Positions 18,554 to 26,780 of a DNA stretch of 64,000 nucleotides are shown one piece after another. The notes below the pieces were generated by a model. It was not told the DNA's origin and searched no databases. It worked only from the letters and a program-made list of their open reading frames with translations. Position numbers and translations under genes: made by a program. Source of the stretch: Peptoniphilus catoniae (GTDB taxonomy: Bacteria; Bacillota; Clostridia; Tissierellales; Peptoniphilaceae); assembly GCF_901447155.2 (NCBI RefSeq), contig NZ_LR588414.1:62001-126000 (forward strand), written 5' to 3'. Numbering within the stretch: position 1 is the stretch's first letter; every line of letters starts with the position of its first letter.

Positions 18554-19454
18554 AGTCATACTCTCCAAGTATTCTTTCTAATTCATTTATTGATAATAAA
18601 ATTTTATCTATTTGAAAGTTATAAACCGTATTTAGTTCTCCCTTAAGCTTTCCTTTATCCAATATGTTTATATGAAGCATATCTTCCAAAGCTTTTTTAT
18701 TGTCACAGTTTATATCAGGTCTGTCTTCAATGGAATTAAGAAGTTGAAATCTCACATTAATATCTCTAAAATGATTCATAATTTTTTCTGATGTAATAGG
18801 CATAATATTTCCGTGAATAGGTATGTTTTTTTCAGACATTAACAGCTCATAAGAAAGATTCAGTTTTTCATAAGCTTTACTATAATAATCTATAGAGTGA
18901 GCGTCTTTAATAACAAGTTCCATAAGGAATTTTTTTGCGGAATTTAAGGTTAGTCGGGAATTATTTATAAAAATTTCAAAAATATCAGGGGTTGCAATTA
19001 AATAATTAATGACAACTGATACGGCTATACCTAAAAAAGTTCCGACAACTCTATTAACTCCGTAAATTATTTTGCTGGATTCCGAGGTAAAAGATGCGAC
19101 AAAGACTATACAGGAAAGTATAACCATAGACTTCATATTCATATGCTGAAGAATATAAATAATAATTATAATCCCAAGTCCTCCCAGTAGGGGAGTTAAA
19201 ATTTCAGGCACAGGAATAAGACTGAAGGCATAACCTAAAACCACACCGAACACAGATGAGAACATTCTCTTTTTTACGTCCTCAAAGCTTTCCGTAAGAG
19301 AAGCCTTCATTGATGTAATTGCCGCAATGGCAGTAAAAATAGGGGTGTGCAGATTAAGCAACAGTGAAAGATATAAGCTTATTGTAACAGCAAGAGAAGT
19401 TTTAATTGTTCTCATGCCTATTCTATATTTAGGTTTAATATCTAGAAATTTCAT
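18546..19454 (-). CDS. Aromatic acid exporter-like/FUSC-type membrane protein (302 aa)
   Basis: The N-terminal half has about six membrane segments with the motif IGMRTIKTSLAVTISLYLSL, AIAAITSMKASLTESFEDVKKR and GVNRVVGTFLGIAVSVV, characteristic of the ArAE_1/DUF939 group related to FUSC efflux proteins. The C-terminal half (from about residue 170) is a soluble helical cytoplasmic domain. Substrate unknown. It is the first gene of the leftward group with the unknown 561-aa protein and YihY. The start at 19454 fits the family better than an in-frame start 27 bases upstream, but the ribosome site is weak for both. Confidence 0.8.
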   Translation of the reverse strand: MKFLDIKPKYRIGMRTIKTSLAVTISLYLSLLLNLHTPIFTAIAAITSMKASLTESFEDVKKRMFSSVFGVVLGYAFSLIPVPEILTPLLGGLGIIIIIYILQHMNMKSMVILSCIVFVASFTSESSKIIYGVNRVVGTFLGIAVSVVINYLIATPDIFEIFINNSRLTLNSAKKFLMELVIKDAHSIDYYSKAYEKLNLSYELLMSEKNIPIHGNIMPITSEKIMNHFRDINVRFQLLNSIEDRPDINCDNKKALEDMLHINILDKGKLKGELNTVYNFQIDKILLSINELERILGEYDYE

Positions 19455-19505
19455 AATATCACTTAAATAATTATATATCATTTTAATAAAAAAATTAAGA
19501 ACAAT

Positions 19506-19575
19506 CTATTCACAACTAAAGATTTGAAAACTTATATTTTTAACAGACTTATCCACATTATCCACATGTGGAAAA
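19506..19575. promoter_or_regulatory. Cluster of DnaA boxes between the ArAE operon and hpf
   Basis: Two perfect DnaA boxes TTATCCACA lie head to tail with no gap (19549-19557 and 19558-19566). They are immediately followed by an inverted near-consensus box, TGTGGAAAA (19567-19575). A further one-mismatch box CTATTCACA is at 19506-19514. The intergenic region is AT-rich, with an ATTA-repeat stretch near 19610-19626. No dnaA or dnaN gene is in the window, so this is not obviously oriC; it could regulate hpf or the leftward operon, or titrate DnaA. Confidence 0.7.
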
Positions 19576-19680
19576 GATAAATGCGGTGTTTTTTATCTTA
19601 AGTATTATGAATTAATTAATTAATTTAGGGTAGATATCTAATAACATAAACAAACCACACAAATTGAGAGGAGTGATTAT

Positions 19681-20226
19681 ATGTTACTTGATTTAGTTGG
19701 AAAAAATATTGAATTAACTGATGGTTTAAAGGATTATGCGAGGTCGAAATTTTCAAAAATTGATAAATATTTTGATAAAGAGATAAAGGCCAGAGCTGTA
19801 TTCTCAACAGTTAAAAACGATCAAACTGTCGAAGTAACTATATTTTTACCGGGAACGATTCTTCGTGCTGAAGAAACAACAGAGGATATGTATACATCAA
19901 TTGATAAAGCCATAGATGCTTTGTCAAGACAAACCAGAAAATATAAAACCAGATTAAAGAAAAGATACCAAGGAAATTCTGAAACCATAAGATTTGAAAA
20001 CATAAATCCTGTAGAAGATGAGGTGTCCGGCGGTAAAGAAGCAAAAATCGTAAAGAGAAAAACTTTTAGTTTGGTACCTATGCATGAGGAAGAGGCATTG
20101 CTTCAAATGGAACTTTTAAATCATAACTTCTTTGTATTTCTAAATGCCGACACAGATAAGGTAGAGATAGCATATAAGAGAAAAGATAAGGACTATGGTG
20201 TAATAGAAGTCCTTGTTGAAGATTAA
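19681..20226 (+). CDS. hpf: Ribosome hibernation promoting factor, long form (181 aa)
   Basis: Binds the 30S decoding region and dimerises ribosomes into inactive 100S particles under stress or stationary phase. The N-terminal domain (about residues 1-100) has the Y-protein fold with VGKNIELTDGLKDYARSKF and EVTIFLPG. The C-terminal dimerisation domain (about residues 123-181) begins IVKRKTFSLVPMHEEEAL and has the NHNFFVFLNADT segment. Good GAGAGGAG site before the ATG. Monocistronic. Confidence 0.95.
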   Translation: MLLDLVGKNIELTDGLKDYARSKFSKIDKYFDKEIKARAVFSTVKNDQTVEVTIFLPGTILRAEETTEDMYTSIDKAIDALSRQTRKYKTRLKKRYQGNSETIRFENINPVEDEVSGGKEAKIVKRKTFSLVPMHEEEALLQMELLNHNFFVFLNADTDKVEIAYKRKDKDYGVIEVLVED

Positions 20227-20240
20227 TAAGAACATATATA

Positions 20241-20269
20241 AGACTGTTGCGATGCAGCAGTCTTTTTTA
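20241..20269 (+). terminator. Intrinsic terminator after hpf
   Basis: A 10-bp stem (20241-20250 with 20254-20263, one G-U pair), 3-base loop and T run. Confidence 0.9.
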
Positions 20270-20315
20270 TTGCTTTTATAAAGGGTGGTGGTAGTATAAT
20301 AATAACGGAGGACTT

Positions 20316-22163
20316 ATGAAAAAATTTATTGATAAAATAGAATTTAATAGGGATAATACTTTCATCTCCATTATTTTGTGCCTTTGGGTAGCAATACAAA
20401 TTATAGTTGTTGGATTTTTAAATGTAGATGATATGTTTCTAAGATGTATTCACATTATTTTCGTACTTATAATATCGTCCTTGCTTTTTAAAGACCTGGG
20501 CAATTTTTTAAAAATATCCTTGTCTATACTCTCAGTCTTTTCCTTTCTCTATGTAATTTTTAACTACACACTTATATCTAAAAGAGGAGGCTATACTTAT
20601 GGCCTTGATGTTTTTGTAGCAGGACTTGGTATCCTTCTTGTGCTTGTAATAGGGTTTAAGTCCAATAAAAATTTGAGTCTTCTTGCTCTCTTCTTTCTGA
20701 CTTATTTATATTGGGGAAAATTTTTACCCGGCAGTCTTTCTCACGGGGGCTTTTCTTTAAAAAGGGTTCTTAATTATTTATTTTGGGGTACCGGTGGAAT
20801 TTTCGGTATAGGAGTGGGAGTAAGTGCAAGTTACATATTTCTCTTTGTAATTTTCGGATCCTTTTTAAAATACAGTGGATTTTCAAATTTTATAAACGAT
20901 TTGTCCATGTCCTTAATAGGAAAATCCAAAGGGGGGCCTGCAAAGGTGGCAGTGGTTGCATCAGCTTGTATGGGTATGATAAACGGATCTGCAGTGGCAA
21001 ATGTTGCTACTACAGGTACCATTACTATACCACTGATGAAAAAAACAGGCTATGATTCCGACTTTGCCGGTGCAGTTGAAGCTGTTGCATCAACGGGAGG
21101 TCAATTCTGCCCTCCAATTATGGGAGCTGCAGCCTTTGTAATGGCTGAATTTTTACAAATCCCTTATACTCAAGTGCTTATGGCTGCTATTGTGCCTGCT
21201 TTTTTGTTCTATTTAAGCCTTTTACTTTCTGTGCATTTGGAAGCTGAAAAGTTAGGATTAAAAGGTATATCAATAGATAAAAAAAGTAAAGAAATTTTAA
21301 AATCAGGTTTTCATTTATTAATTCCACTTGTAATTTTAATTGTCATGATGCTTATGGGATACTCTCCTATAACCTGCGGTATAGCTGCAATTTTTGCAAC
21401 GATAATTTCAAGTCACTTTAAAAAAGAAACGGCAATGAATTTAGAAACTATAATAGAAGCTTCAAAAGAAGGAGCCTTATCAGCTTTAAATGTTGCTATG
21501 GCTTGCATTCTAATTGGACTTATTATAGGATCTGTTGCCCTTAGCGGCTTGGGTCTTAAGTTTGGAAGTATTGTGTTAAGTATTGTAGGCAATAGCAATA
21601 TTTATTTCGGAGCCTTTATGGTAATGATACTTTCAATAATACTGGGAATGGGAGTGCCTGGAGTTGCAGCCTATGTAATAGTAGTGTCTGTTGCCGTTCC
21701 GATTATGATAAAGGCAGGGGCAAGTCCGATATCAGCTCATATGTTCTGCCTAATTTACGCCTGCCTATCAAATATTACACCACCTGTTGCAATATCTTCC
21801 TATGTGGCAAGCTCCATTGCAGATTCAGATATGGTAAAGACCTCTCTAAAGGCTGTGAAGTTAGGATTAGGGGGCTTTATACTTCCGTTTTTCTTTATAA
21901 AAAATCAGGATCTTTTGCTTCAATCGACGGAAATTTTTACCGGCCTTAGAGTAGTCTTAGGTGCGGCTGTGGGTATACTTTCCTTTACCGTAGGAATGGA
22001 GGGCTATCTTTACAGAAACCTTAATAAGATATTCAGATGCCTCTTTATTTTTGCCGGGATTCTTTTAATAGATACGGGGGTTTATACAGATCTTATAGCT
22101 TTGACAATAATTATTTTTGTCTTTATTTACGAAAAAAGGTGTAGTTATGAGAAAAAAATTTAA
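20316..22163 (+). CDS. TRAP transporter fused permease (DctQM type, 615 aa)
   Basis: Membrane component of a TRAP-TAXI secondary uptake system driven by an ion gradient. The N-terminal part carries about four helices (small DctQ-like unit) fused to a large DctM-like unit with many membrane segments. Motifs include GGFSLKRVLNYLFWGTGGIFG, ASACMGMINGSAVANVATTG and AVASTGGQFCPPIMGAAAF, the latter typical of TAXI-type fused permeases. The substrate is not readable; TAXI systems often carry glutamate/glutamine, 2-oxoglutarate or other acids. Its end overlaps the start of the binding-protein gene by 17 bases. Confidence 0.9.
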   Translation: MKKFIDKIEFNRDNTFISIILCLWVAIQIIVVGFLNVDDMFLRCIHIIFVLIISSLLFKDLGNFLKISLSILSVFSFLYVIFNYTLISKRGGYTYGLDVFVAGLGILLVLVIGFKSNKNLSLLALFFLTYLYWGKFLPGSLSHGGFSLKRVLNYLFWGTGGIFGIGVGVSASYIFLFVIFGSFLKYSGFSNFINDLSMSLIGKSKGGPAKVAVVASACMGMINGSAVANVATTGTITIPLMKKTGYDSDFAGAVEAVASTGGQFCPPIMGAAAFVMAEFLQIPYTQVLMAAIVPAFLFYLSLLLSVHLEAEKLGLKGISIDKKSKEILKSGFHLLIPLVILIVMMLMGYSPITCGIAAIFATIISSHFKKETAMNLETIIEASKEGALSALNVAMACILIGLIIGSVALSGLGLKFGSIVLSIVGNSNIYFGAFMVMILSIILGMGVPGVAAYVIVVSVAVPIMIKAGASPISAHMFCLIYACLSNITPPVAISSYVASSIADSDMVKTSLKAVKLGLGGFILPFFFIKNQDLLLQSTEIFTGLRVVLGAAVGILSFTVGMEGYLYRNLNKIFRCLFIFAGILLIDTGVYTDLIALTIIIFVFIYEKRCSYEKKI

Positions 22164-23097
22164 ATTTATACTTCCTTTGCTTGTAATTTTATTTTTGCCA
22201 TCTTGTAAGGCTAAAGAAAAAGCAATTCGCATACCTACGGCGTCAACTACAGGTGCTTTATATAATTTGGGATTCTCTCTTTCTAAGCTTTGGACTGATA
22301 AAATAGGACTTAAATTTAATTCTGAAGCCTCAAATGGTGGAGTAGATAATCTTAATATTATTTATGACAAAGATGCCGAGGTGAGCTTGGGAGTAAGCTC
22401 CATAGTTTATCAGGCCTACCACGGAGAGGGAGTATTTAAGGACAGAAAAAACCCGAGCTTAAGAATTATTGCAGGTCTTTACTTAAACCCCAATCAGGTA
22501 GTAGTAAGAAAAGATGCAGGAATAAATTCTCTTAAAGACTTAAAGGGTAAAAATTTTTCCGCAGGCTCCTCCGGCAGCACCACTGAAAGCGAAACAATGA
22601 ATCATTTAAAAGCCGTATGCTTAAAAGAAAGCGACCTTAATATACAAAGAATTGCACCGGGAGAAAGTGCCGACCTTATAAGAACGGGAAGTCTTGACGG
22701 AGTTTGGATTATGGCGGCTATACCAACAGCTTCCGTTACAGAAATTACAGCTTCAAGCGGCGCTGAAATTTTAGAAATAGATAGACAAACTGTAGACAAG
22801 CTTAAAGAAGAGGATCCTTGGTACACAAACTATACTATTAAGGCGGGAAGCTACATAGGTCAGGACAAAGATATAAACACTTCAGCCATAAAAATGGTTC
22901 TTTACACAACAGATGAGCTTAGCGATGATTTGGTATATGAAATGACTAAGACCTTTTGGGAAAATTTAGAAGAGCTACAAGAAAGCAATAAAAGCTTAAA
23001 AGGTTTAAAAGTGGAGGACGCAATAAAAGATATAGCTGATTTACCATTGGCTGAAGGAGCCAAAAGGTACTATAAGGAAATAGGATTAATTAAATAA
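22147..23097 (+). CDS. TAXI-family TRAP transporter solute-binding lipoprotein (316 aa)
   Basis: Surface-anchored substrate receptor for the permease encoded just upstream. Signal: MRKK, hydrophobic core, lipobox FLPSC with Cys about residue 19. The mature start RIPTASTTGALYNLGF is the TAXI signature (TASTTGAxY) and the body includes SSGSTTESETMNHLKAVC and GSYIGQDKDINT. The ATG at 22147 directly precedes the signal peptide and has AAAGGTG before it; an in-frame TTG 30 bases upstream is less likely. Anchoring by lipid is expected in a Gram-positive cell. Confidence 0.9.
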   Translation: MRKKFKFILPLLVILFLPSCKAKEKAIRIPTASTTGALYNLGFSLSKLWTDKIGLKFNSEASNGGVDNLNIIYDKDAEVSLGVSSIVYQAYHGEGVFKDRKNPSLRIIAGLYLNPNQVVVRKDAGINSLKDLKGKNFSAGSSGSTTESETMNHLKAVCLKESDLNIQRIAPGESADLIRTGSLDGVWIMAAIPTASVTEITASSGAEILEIDRQTVDKLKEEDPWYTNYTIKAGSYIGQDKDINTSAIKMVLYTTDELSDDLVYEMTKTFWENLEELQESNKSLKGLKVEDAIKDIADLPLAEGAKRYYKEIGLIK

Positions 23098-23140
23098 ATT
23101 TATTTTGGAGCTTTAAAAATTAAAAAAGAAGATTAATTAA

Positions 23141-23169
23141 AAGGCGACTGATTAAAGTCGTCTTTTTTA
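23141..23169 (+). terminator. Intrinsic terminator after the TRAP-TAXI operon
   Basis: A 9-bp stem (23141-23149 with 23156-23164, one G-U pair), 6-base loop and T run. Confidence 0.85.
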
Positions 23170-23221
23170 TTAACATCTAAAAGTAATTTAATCTAAATAG
23201 AAATATAAGCTTTAAAAATTT

Positions 23222-23274
23222 ATAAAATAAAAAGCTTGTCCCTAGGTTTAATCTAAAAAACCAAGACAAGCTTT
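23222..23274 (-). terminator. Terminator of the tRNA-Pro transcript (minus strand)
   Basis: A perfect 10-bp stem (23231-23240 with 23265-23274) plus an inner GGTT/AACC pairing. On the minus strand it is followed by TTATTTTATA. It lies 3 bases beyond the encoded CCA of the tRNA. Confidence 0.8.
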
Positions 23275-23277
23275 ATA

Positions 23278-23354
23278 TGGTCGGGGTGAGAGGATTTGAA
23301 CCCCCGGCCCCATGGTCCCAAACCACGTGCGCTACCAAACTGCGCTACACCCCG
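23278..23354 (-). tRNA. tRNA-Pro, anticodon TGG
   Basis: 77-base gene read on the minus strand with a complete cloverleaf: acceptor stem CGGGGTG/CACCCCG, D-arm GCGCAGTTTGGTAGCGC, anticodon loop TTTGGGA (anticodon TGG, Pro), T-loop GGTTCAAATCC and an encoded 3' ACCA. It has its own promoter and terminator, so it is a single-gene unit. Confidence 0.97.
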
Positions 23355-23370
23355 ACAAGTTTACCCATTA

Positions 23371-23399
23371 ATTATAAGCTATTTATAAAACTTTTACAA
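23371..23399 (-). promoter_or_regulatory. Promoter of tRNA-Pro (minus strand)
   Basis: On the minus strand: TTGTAA (23394-23399), a 17-base spacer and a perfect TATAAT (23371-23376). The predicted start is about 10 bases before the tRNA 5' end. Confidence 0.8.
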
Positions 23400-23553
23400 G
23401 TAAATTTTATAATAGCTAATCATTATTAACAAACTGGAAATAATTATAGCAAAGCAAAACTTTATTTGCAAGGCGATTTTGTAAATAAAATTTTATGTAA
23501 AATTGACAGGTAAAAGCACCGCTTATATAATATTTTAAAGAAATGAGGTATTT

Positions 23554-24189
23554 ATGAAGGGAATAATTTTTGATTTAGACGGCACTCTTATTGACTCTAT
23601 GGGTATGTATAGAAATCTTTCAAAAAACTACTTAAAGAATCTGGGAGTGGACCTTACTGATGATGTGGCTCAAAAAACTACTGTAATGGGTTTGGGTAAA
23701 AGTGTAGAGTTTATTGTGGATTACTATAAGCTGGATAAGGAGCCTGAAGAGATTTATCAGGACTATAAAAATATAGTTGCAGATTTTTATGAAAACAAGG
23801 CTTTGGCTAAGGAAAAATCCATTGAAACTTTGACAAAATATTATGACTTGGGCTATAAGCTTGCCCTTGGAACCGCTACTAATATGAAATTTTTAAACCA
23901 TGTTTTTAAGCGCTTTAATATAAAAGACTACTTTGATGTGATTCAAACTGTAGATGATGTAGGAGTTAAAAAATCTGAAAAAGAATTTTTTGAAATTCTT
24001 GCAGCTAAGCTTGGACTTGATACCGAAGATGTTATGTTATTTGATGACGCTCCCTATGCTCTTAAAGCCGCTAAAAAGTCAGGGATGGTTACCATAGCAG
24101 TTTATGACGAAAGTGCCAAAGATTATTGGGAAGCTTCCAAGGCCGGAAACGACTACTATATAGAAAGTTTTAAAGATTGGGCTGTATGA
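23554..24189 (+). CDS. HAD-family hydrolase, subfamily IA (211 aa)
   Basis: Haloacid-dehalogenase-type phosphatase or phosphoglucomutase-like enzyme. Motif I is IIFDLDGTLIDSMG (nucleophile Asp near residue 8), motif II is the GTAT segment (LALGTATNMKF), and motif III/IV is the region KKSEKEFFEIL...VMLFDDAPYALKAAK. The helical cap between motif I and II marks subfamily IA. Substrate unknown. It overlaps the VanZ-like gene by 4 bases (ATGA). Confidence 0.88.
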   Translation: MKGIIFDLDGTLIDSMGMYRNLSKNYLKNLGVDLTDDVAQKTTVMGLGKSVEFIVDYYKLDKEPEEIYQDYKNIVADFYENKALAKEKSIETLTKYYDLGYKLALGTATNMKFLNHVFKRFNIKDYFDVIQTVDDVGVKKSEKEFFEILAAKLGLDTEDVMLFDDAPYALKAAKKSGMVTIAVYDESAKDYWEASKAGNDYYIESFKDWAV

Positions 24190-24770
24190 AACTCCTTATT
24201 TTTTTCCTCTTAAGAGGAACAGTTACCTTTATTTTGACCTTTGTAATATTCTCTCTTCTAAGAACCTATTTCTTTAAAAGTTTAAAAAAGCACTCAAATT
24301 CCAAAAGAGAATTTATACTTTCTCTTTTTGCAGGTTATGTGGCAGTTATGTGTTTATTTTTATTTATGCCAAATGCATTTTTGGCACATAAGGGGATAGA
24401 TTTAAGCTCTGAAAATTTTGATTTTGTAGGGGATTTTAAAGACAGAATAAGTCAAGGCAACTGGGGAGTAAACCTTGTGCCCTTTAAAACTATTAGAAGT
24501 TACATAAGGTACTCAGGATTTTTTCATTCCTTTACAAATATTTTCGGAAATATTTTAATTTTTATACCTATGGGATTTATGATCCCTGTTCTCTATAAGG
24601 ACATGAGGGATTTGAAAAAAATTCTAATATTTCTATCCTTAATATCGATTTTAATTGAAACCGTTCAATTTTTTGTAGGAAGATCCGTGGACATTGATGA
24701 TTTTATTTTAAATGTTTTAGGAGGCTCAATAGGTTATTTAATTTATAAGCTAAGAAGCAAATCAATTTGA
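24186..24770 (+). CDS. VanZ-like family membrane protein (194 aa)
   Basis: Small membrane protein with about five hydrophobic segments. The VanZ-like domain is recognised by NLVPFKTIRSYIRY, NIFGNILIFIPMGFMIP and the C-terminal ILIETVQFFVGRSVDIDDFI followed by LNVLGGSIGYLIY. VanZ itself gives low-level teicoplanin resistance by an unclear route; most homologues have no known role. ATG at 24186 is preferred (ATGA overlap with the HAD gene stop) over a TTG three codons earlier. The ssrA -35 overlaps its stop. Confidence 0.85.
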   Translation: MKLLIFFLLRGTVTFILTFVIFSLLRTYFFKSLKKHSNSKREFILSLFAGYVAVMCLFLFMPNAFLAHKGIDLSSENFDFVGDFKDRISQGNWGVNLVPFKTIRSYIRYSGFFHSFTNIFGNILIFIPMGFMIPVLYKDMRDLKKILIFLSLISILIETVQFFVGRSVDIDDFILNVLGGSIGYLIYKLRSKSI

Positions 24771-24795
24771 CCTGGCTTTTTATTTATCTTATAAT
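24767..24795 (+). promoter_or_regulatory. Promoter of ssrA
   Basis: TTGACC (24767-24772), a 17-base spacer and TATAAT (24790-24795). The predicted start lies a few bases before the tmRNA 5' end. Confidence 0.85.
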
Positions 24796-24808
24796 TATAG
24801 TACCTTAT

Positions 24809-25151
24809 GGGGATGAAATTGGCTTCGACGGGGATTTGGAGCTTTCAGTAGCGAGCAGTTGTGAGGAGCAACTTTAAAAGCCTCAAAACAAATAAACGAA
24901 AACGAAAATTACGCTTTAGCAGCCTAAGCTGCTGCTCATCTTATATTTGATCCCCACGGCTTATATAAGGTGTCAAATTAGTGGGAAACGAAGCCCTGCA
25001 AGGCATCATAACAGGGTGGGTTTCATGATGATATAATTTGAAAATCGTGTATGTTCGAGTTTTAAATTGAATATAAATAACTATACTGCGCTCGGAGAAG
25101 CTGACTGCGAAGAGTTTTCGGACACGGGTTCAACTCCCGTCATCTCCACCA
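24809..25151 (+). ncRNA. ssrA: Transfer-messenger RNA (tmRNA)
   Basis: Rescues stalled ribosomes and tags the truncated protein for proteolysis. The 5' end GGGGATGAAATTGGCTTCGA and the 3' half with GGTTCAACTCCCGTC plus CATCTCCACCA form the tRNA-like domain; acceptor 24809-24815 pairs with 25141-25147 and CCA is encoded. The tag frame reads ASKQINENENYALAA then TAA (stop at about 24933-24935), followed by the GCTGCTGC... helix. The YALAA end is the standard degron for ClpXP, whose genes are also in this window. Confidence 0.97.
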
Positions 25152-25156
25152 TATGT

Positions 25157-25190
25157 GTCTTGTAGGTTTGATACTTACAAGGCTTTTTTA
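25157..25190 (+). terminator. Intrinsic terminator after ssrA
   Basis: A 10-bp stem with G-U pairs (25157-25166 with 25174-25183), 7-base loop and T run. Confidence 0.88.
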
Positions 25191-25224
25191 CTTATTGCCT
25201 TTCTTTAATTTTATTAATAAAAAA

Positions 25225-25264
25225 TAAATGCCGACAGAGGTGAACAATCACTTATCGGCATTTA
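25225..25264 (-). terminator. Intrinsic terminator of the PPC-domain gene (minus strand)
   Basis: A 10-bp perfect stem (25225-25234 with 25255-25264) with a further inner AGGTGA/TCACTT pairing. Read on the minus strand it is followed by a T-rich run. Confidence 0.85.
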
Positions 25265-25265
25265 T

Positions 25266-25685
25266 TTAAAACTTTAAAATATTAAGTCCTGTTTTATCAT
25301 CAACCATACGATCAATTTGACCGTCAATAATTTGAATAAAAAGTTCGCAGGTTCCGCAAATTCTACATGAGTTTAAGTGGCCGCCTGCAATAAATTTGTT
25401 TCCGTCTCCAAAGCTTATGTGAAGGTGTGAATAGTATTCTCCGTCAAGACTTGTAATATTTCCTGTGATATTTGTAATTTCAAATTCACCTTGATGGCGA
25501 AACTTGTTGTATTTTCTTTCTTCTACACTATAAAGCCCTACTGTTATATCGTCTCCTGCACCAATACCTGTTATGTATGCTGACTTTATATTCATTTCTT
25601 CACAAGCTTTTTTTAGTTCTTCTAAAACTTCTTCTCCTCTGTCTATGCGTACTGCTGCAACAGATCCATATTTTTTAAAATCCAT
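25266..25685 (-). CDS. PPC (DUF296)-domain protein (139 aa)
   Basis: Single-domain protein of the plants-and-prokaryotes-conserved fold, often called DNA-binding by analogy with plant AT-hook proteins; in bacteria the role is unproven. The conserved core is SHLHISFGDG...IAGGHLNSCRICGTCELFI, where the two His plus the GGHL segment form the likely metal or ligand site; several Cys are unusually close together (CRICGTC). Strong AGGAGG site before the ATG. It has its own terminator. Confidence 0.85.
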   Translation of the reverse strand: MDFKKYGSVAAVRIDRGEEVLEELKKACEEMNIKSAYITGIGAGDDITVGLYSVEERKYNKFRHQGEFEITNITGNITSLDGEYYSHLHISFGDGNKFIAGGHLNSCRICGTCELFIQIIDGQIDRMVDDKTGLNILKF

Positions 25686-25777
25686 ATAAATCCTCCTAAC
25701 AAATAAAATTCATTAATTACATTATACGCCTTTAAAAAAGCGATGTCTTAAAATTTAAAATAAAAAAGCAGACCCGG

Positions 25778-26608
25778 CTACTTTTTTCTTAAAGCTTTTT
25801 CCAAGTCTACTGTTACAGGAGATATTTTGTCGGGGCTGAGTCTGCAATATTTTATAGCCAACTGCCTAAACCTGTTAGGGTCAGATGTGGTATAAAAAAC
25901 TACCTTGCCCTGGTTATTTTCATTAAAGGCATCTAAATTCTTTAAAGTTTTTTCTAATTCGAGAGCTGTATTATAAGCGGGGTCAACTAAAAAAACTTCT
26001 TTATTCTGTCTTTCATATATGTCCTTAAAATTTTTCCTAGCAAGAGGGAAGTGGGTGCAAGCAAAAACTAAAGTATCATAATCAAAATCATCAAAAAATT
26101 TTAAATAGTCCTCTATAATTTCGGCACCTATTTCATCAAGGGCATGCCCTGCTTCTATAGTTAGTACCAATTTAGGACAAGCCAAAGATCTAACTTCTAT
26201 TTGAGGATCCCTCATTCCTATATATTTTTCATAGACTCCTGAATTTACAGTTACGTCTGTTGCAATTAAGGCAATTTTTTTGTTTTTTGTTACCTCGGTT
26301 GCATCTACTGTGCCGGGTGTAACAACCTCTATAATAGGAAAGTCAAACTTATCTCTAAGGTGATCGACTGCAACGGAACTTACGGTATTGCAAGCTATAA
26401 CTGCGGCCTTCAGGTTTTCTTTTGATATAAATTCTATACAGTCTGATGAAATTTTTTTAATATTTTCTTCGCTTCTTATTCCATAAGGCATTCTTGCTGT
26501 GTCGCCTATGTATATATAATTTTCATTGGGAAGCAGTTTAAGAAGTCTGTTGAGCACACTTATTCCGCCAACACCGCTGTCAAAAACTCCAATGGATCTT
26601 TTATCCAT
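25778..26608 (-). CDS. murI: Glutamate racemase MurI (276 aa)
   Basis: Makes D-glutamate for peptidoglycan. Both catalytic Cys motifs are present: ACNTVSSVA (about residue 72) and FACTHFPLARK (about residue 182). The N-terminal IGVFDSGVGGISVL and YIGDTARMPYG are diagnostic. Full length. It reads leftward toward the PPC gene, separated by 92 bases. Confidence 0.95.
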   Translation of the reverse strand: MDKRSIGVFDSGVGGISVLNRLLKLLPNENYIYIGDTARMPYGIRSEENIKKISSDCIEFISKENLKAAVIACNTVSSVAVDHLRDKFDFPIIEVVTPGTVDATEVTKNKKIALIATDVTVNSGVYEKYIGMRDPQIEVRSLACPKLVLTIEAGHALDEIGAEIIEDYLKFFDDFDYDTLVFACTHFPLARKNFKDIYERQNKEVFLVDPAYNTALELEKTLKNLDAFNENNQGKVVFYTTSDPNRFRQLAIKYCRLSPDKISPVTVDLEKALRKK

Positions 26609-26717
26609 TATTTTATCCCCTTCCTTTTTGTTCTAGCAATTATTTTAACATAAAACACTTTAGTTTTTAAAGTATTTAATAAATTGAACCTATATATTAT
26701 ACTATATGCTAAAAGCC

Positions 26718-26746
26718 TTGAAAACCACAGGGGGTAAAGATATAAT
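26718..26746 (+). promoter_or_regulatory. Promoter upstream of proS
   Basis: TTGAAA (26718-26723), a 17-base spacer and a perfect TATAAT (26741-26746), about 30 bases before the proS start. The distance leaves no room for a T-box, so proS appears not to be tRNA-regulated here. Confidence 0.8.
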
Positions 26747-26780
26747 ATTAAGGCGTTGTAATATTTGAATGGAGGAAGTT

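Noticed and set aside
19506-19626. Chromosomal origin of replication
   Set aside because: DnaA boxes and an AT-rich stretch are present, but dnaA, dnaN, rpmH or gyrase genes are not nearby and I cannot see a GC-skew switch by eye.
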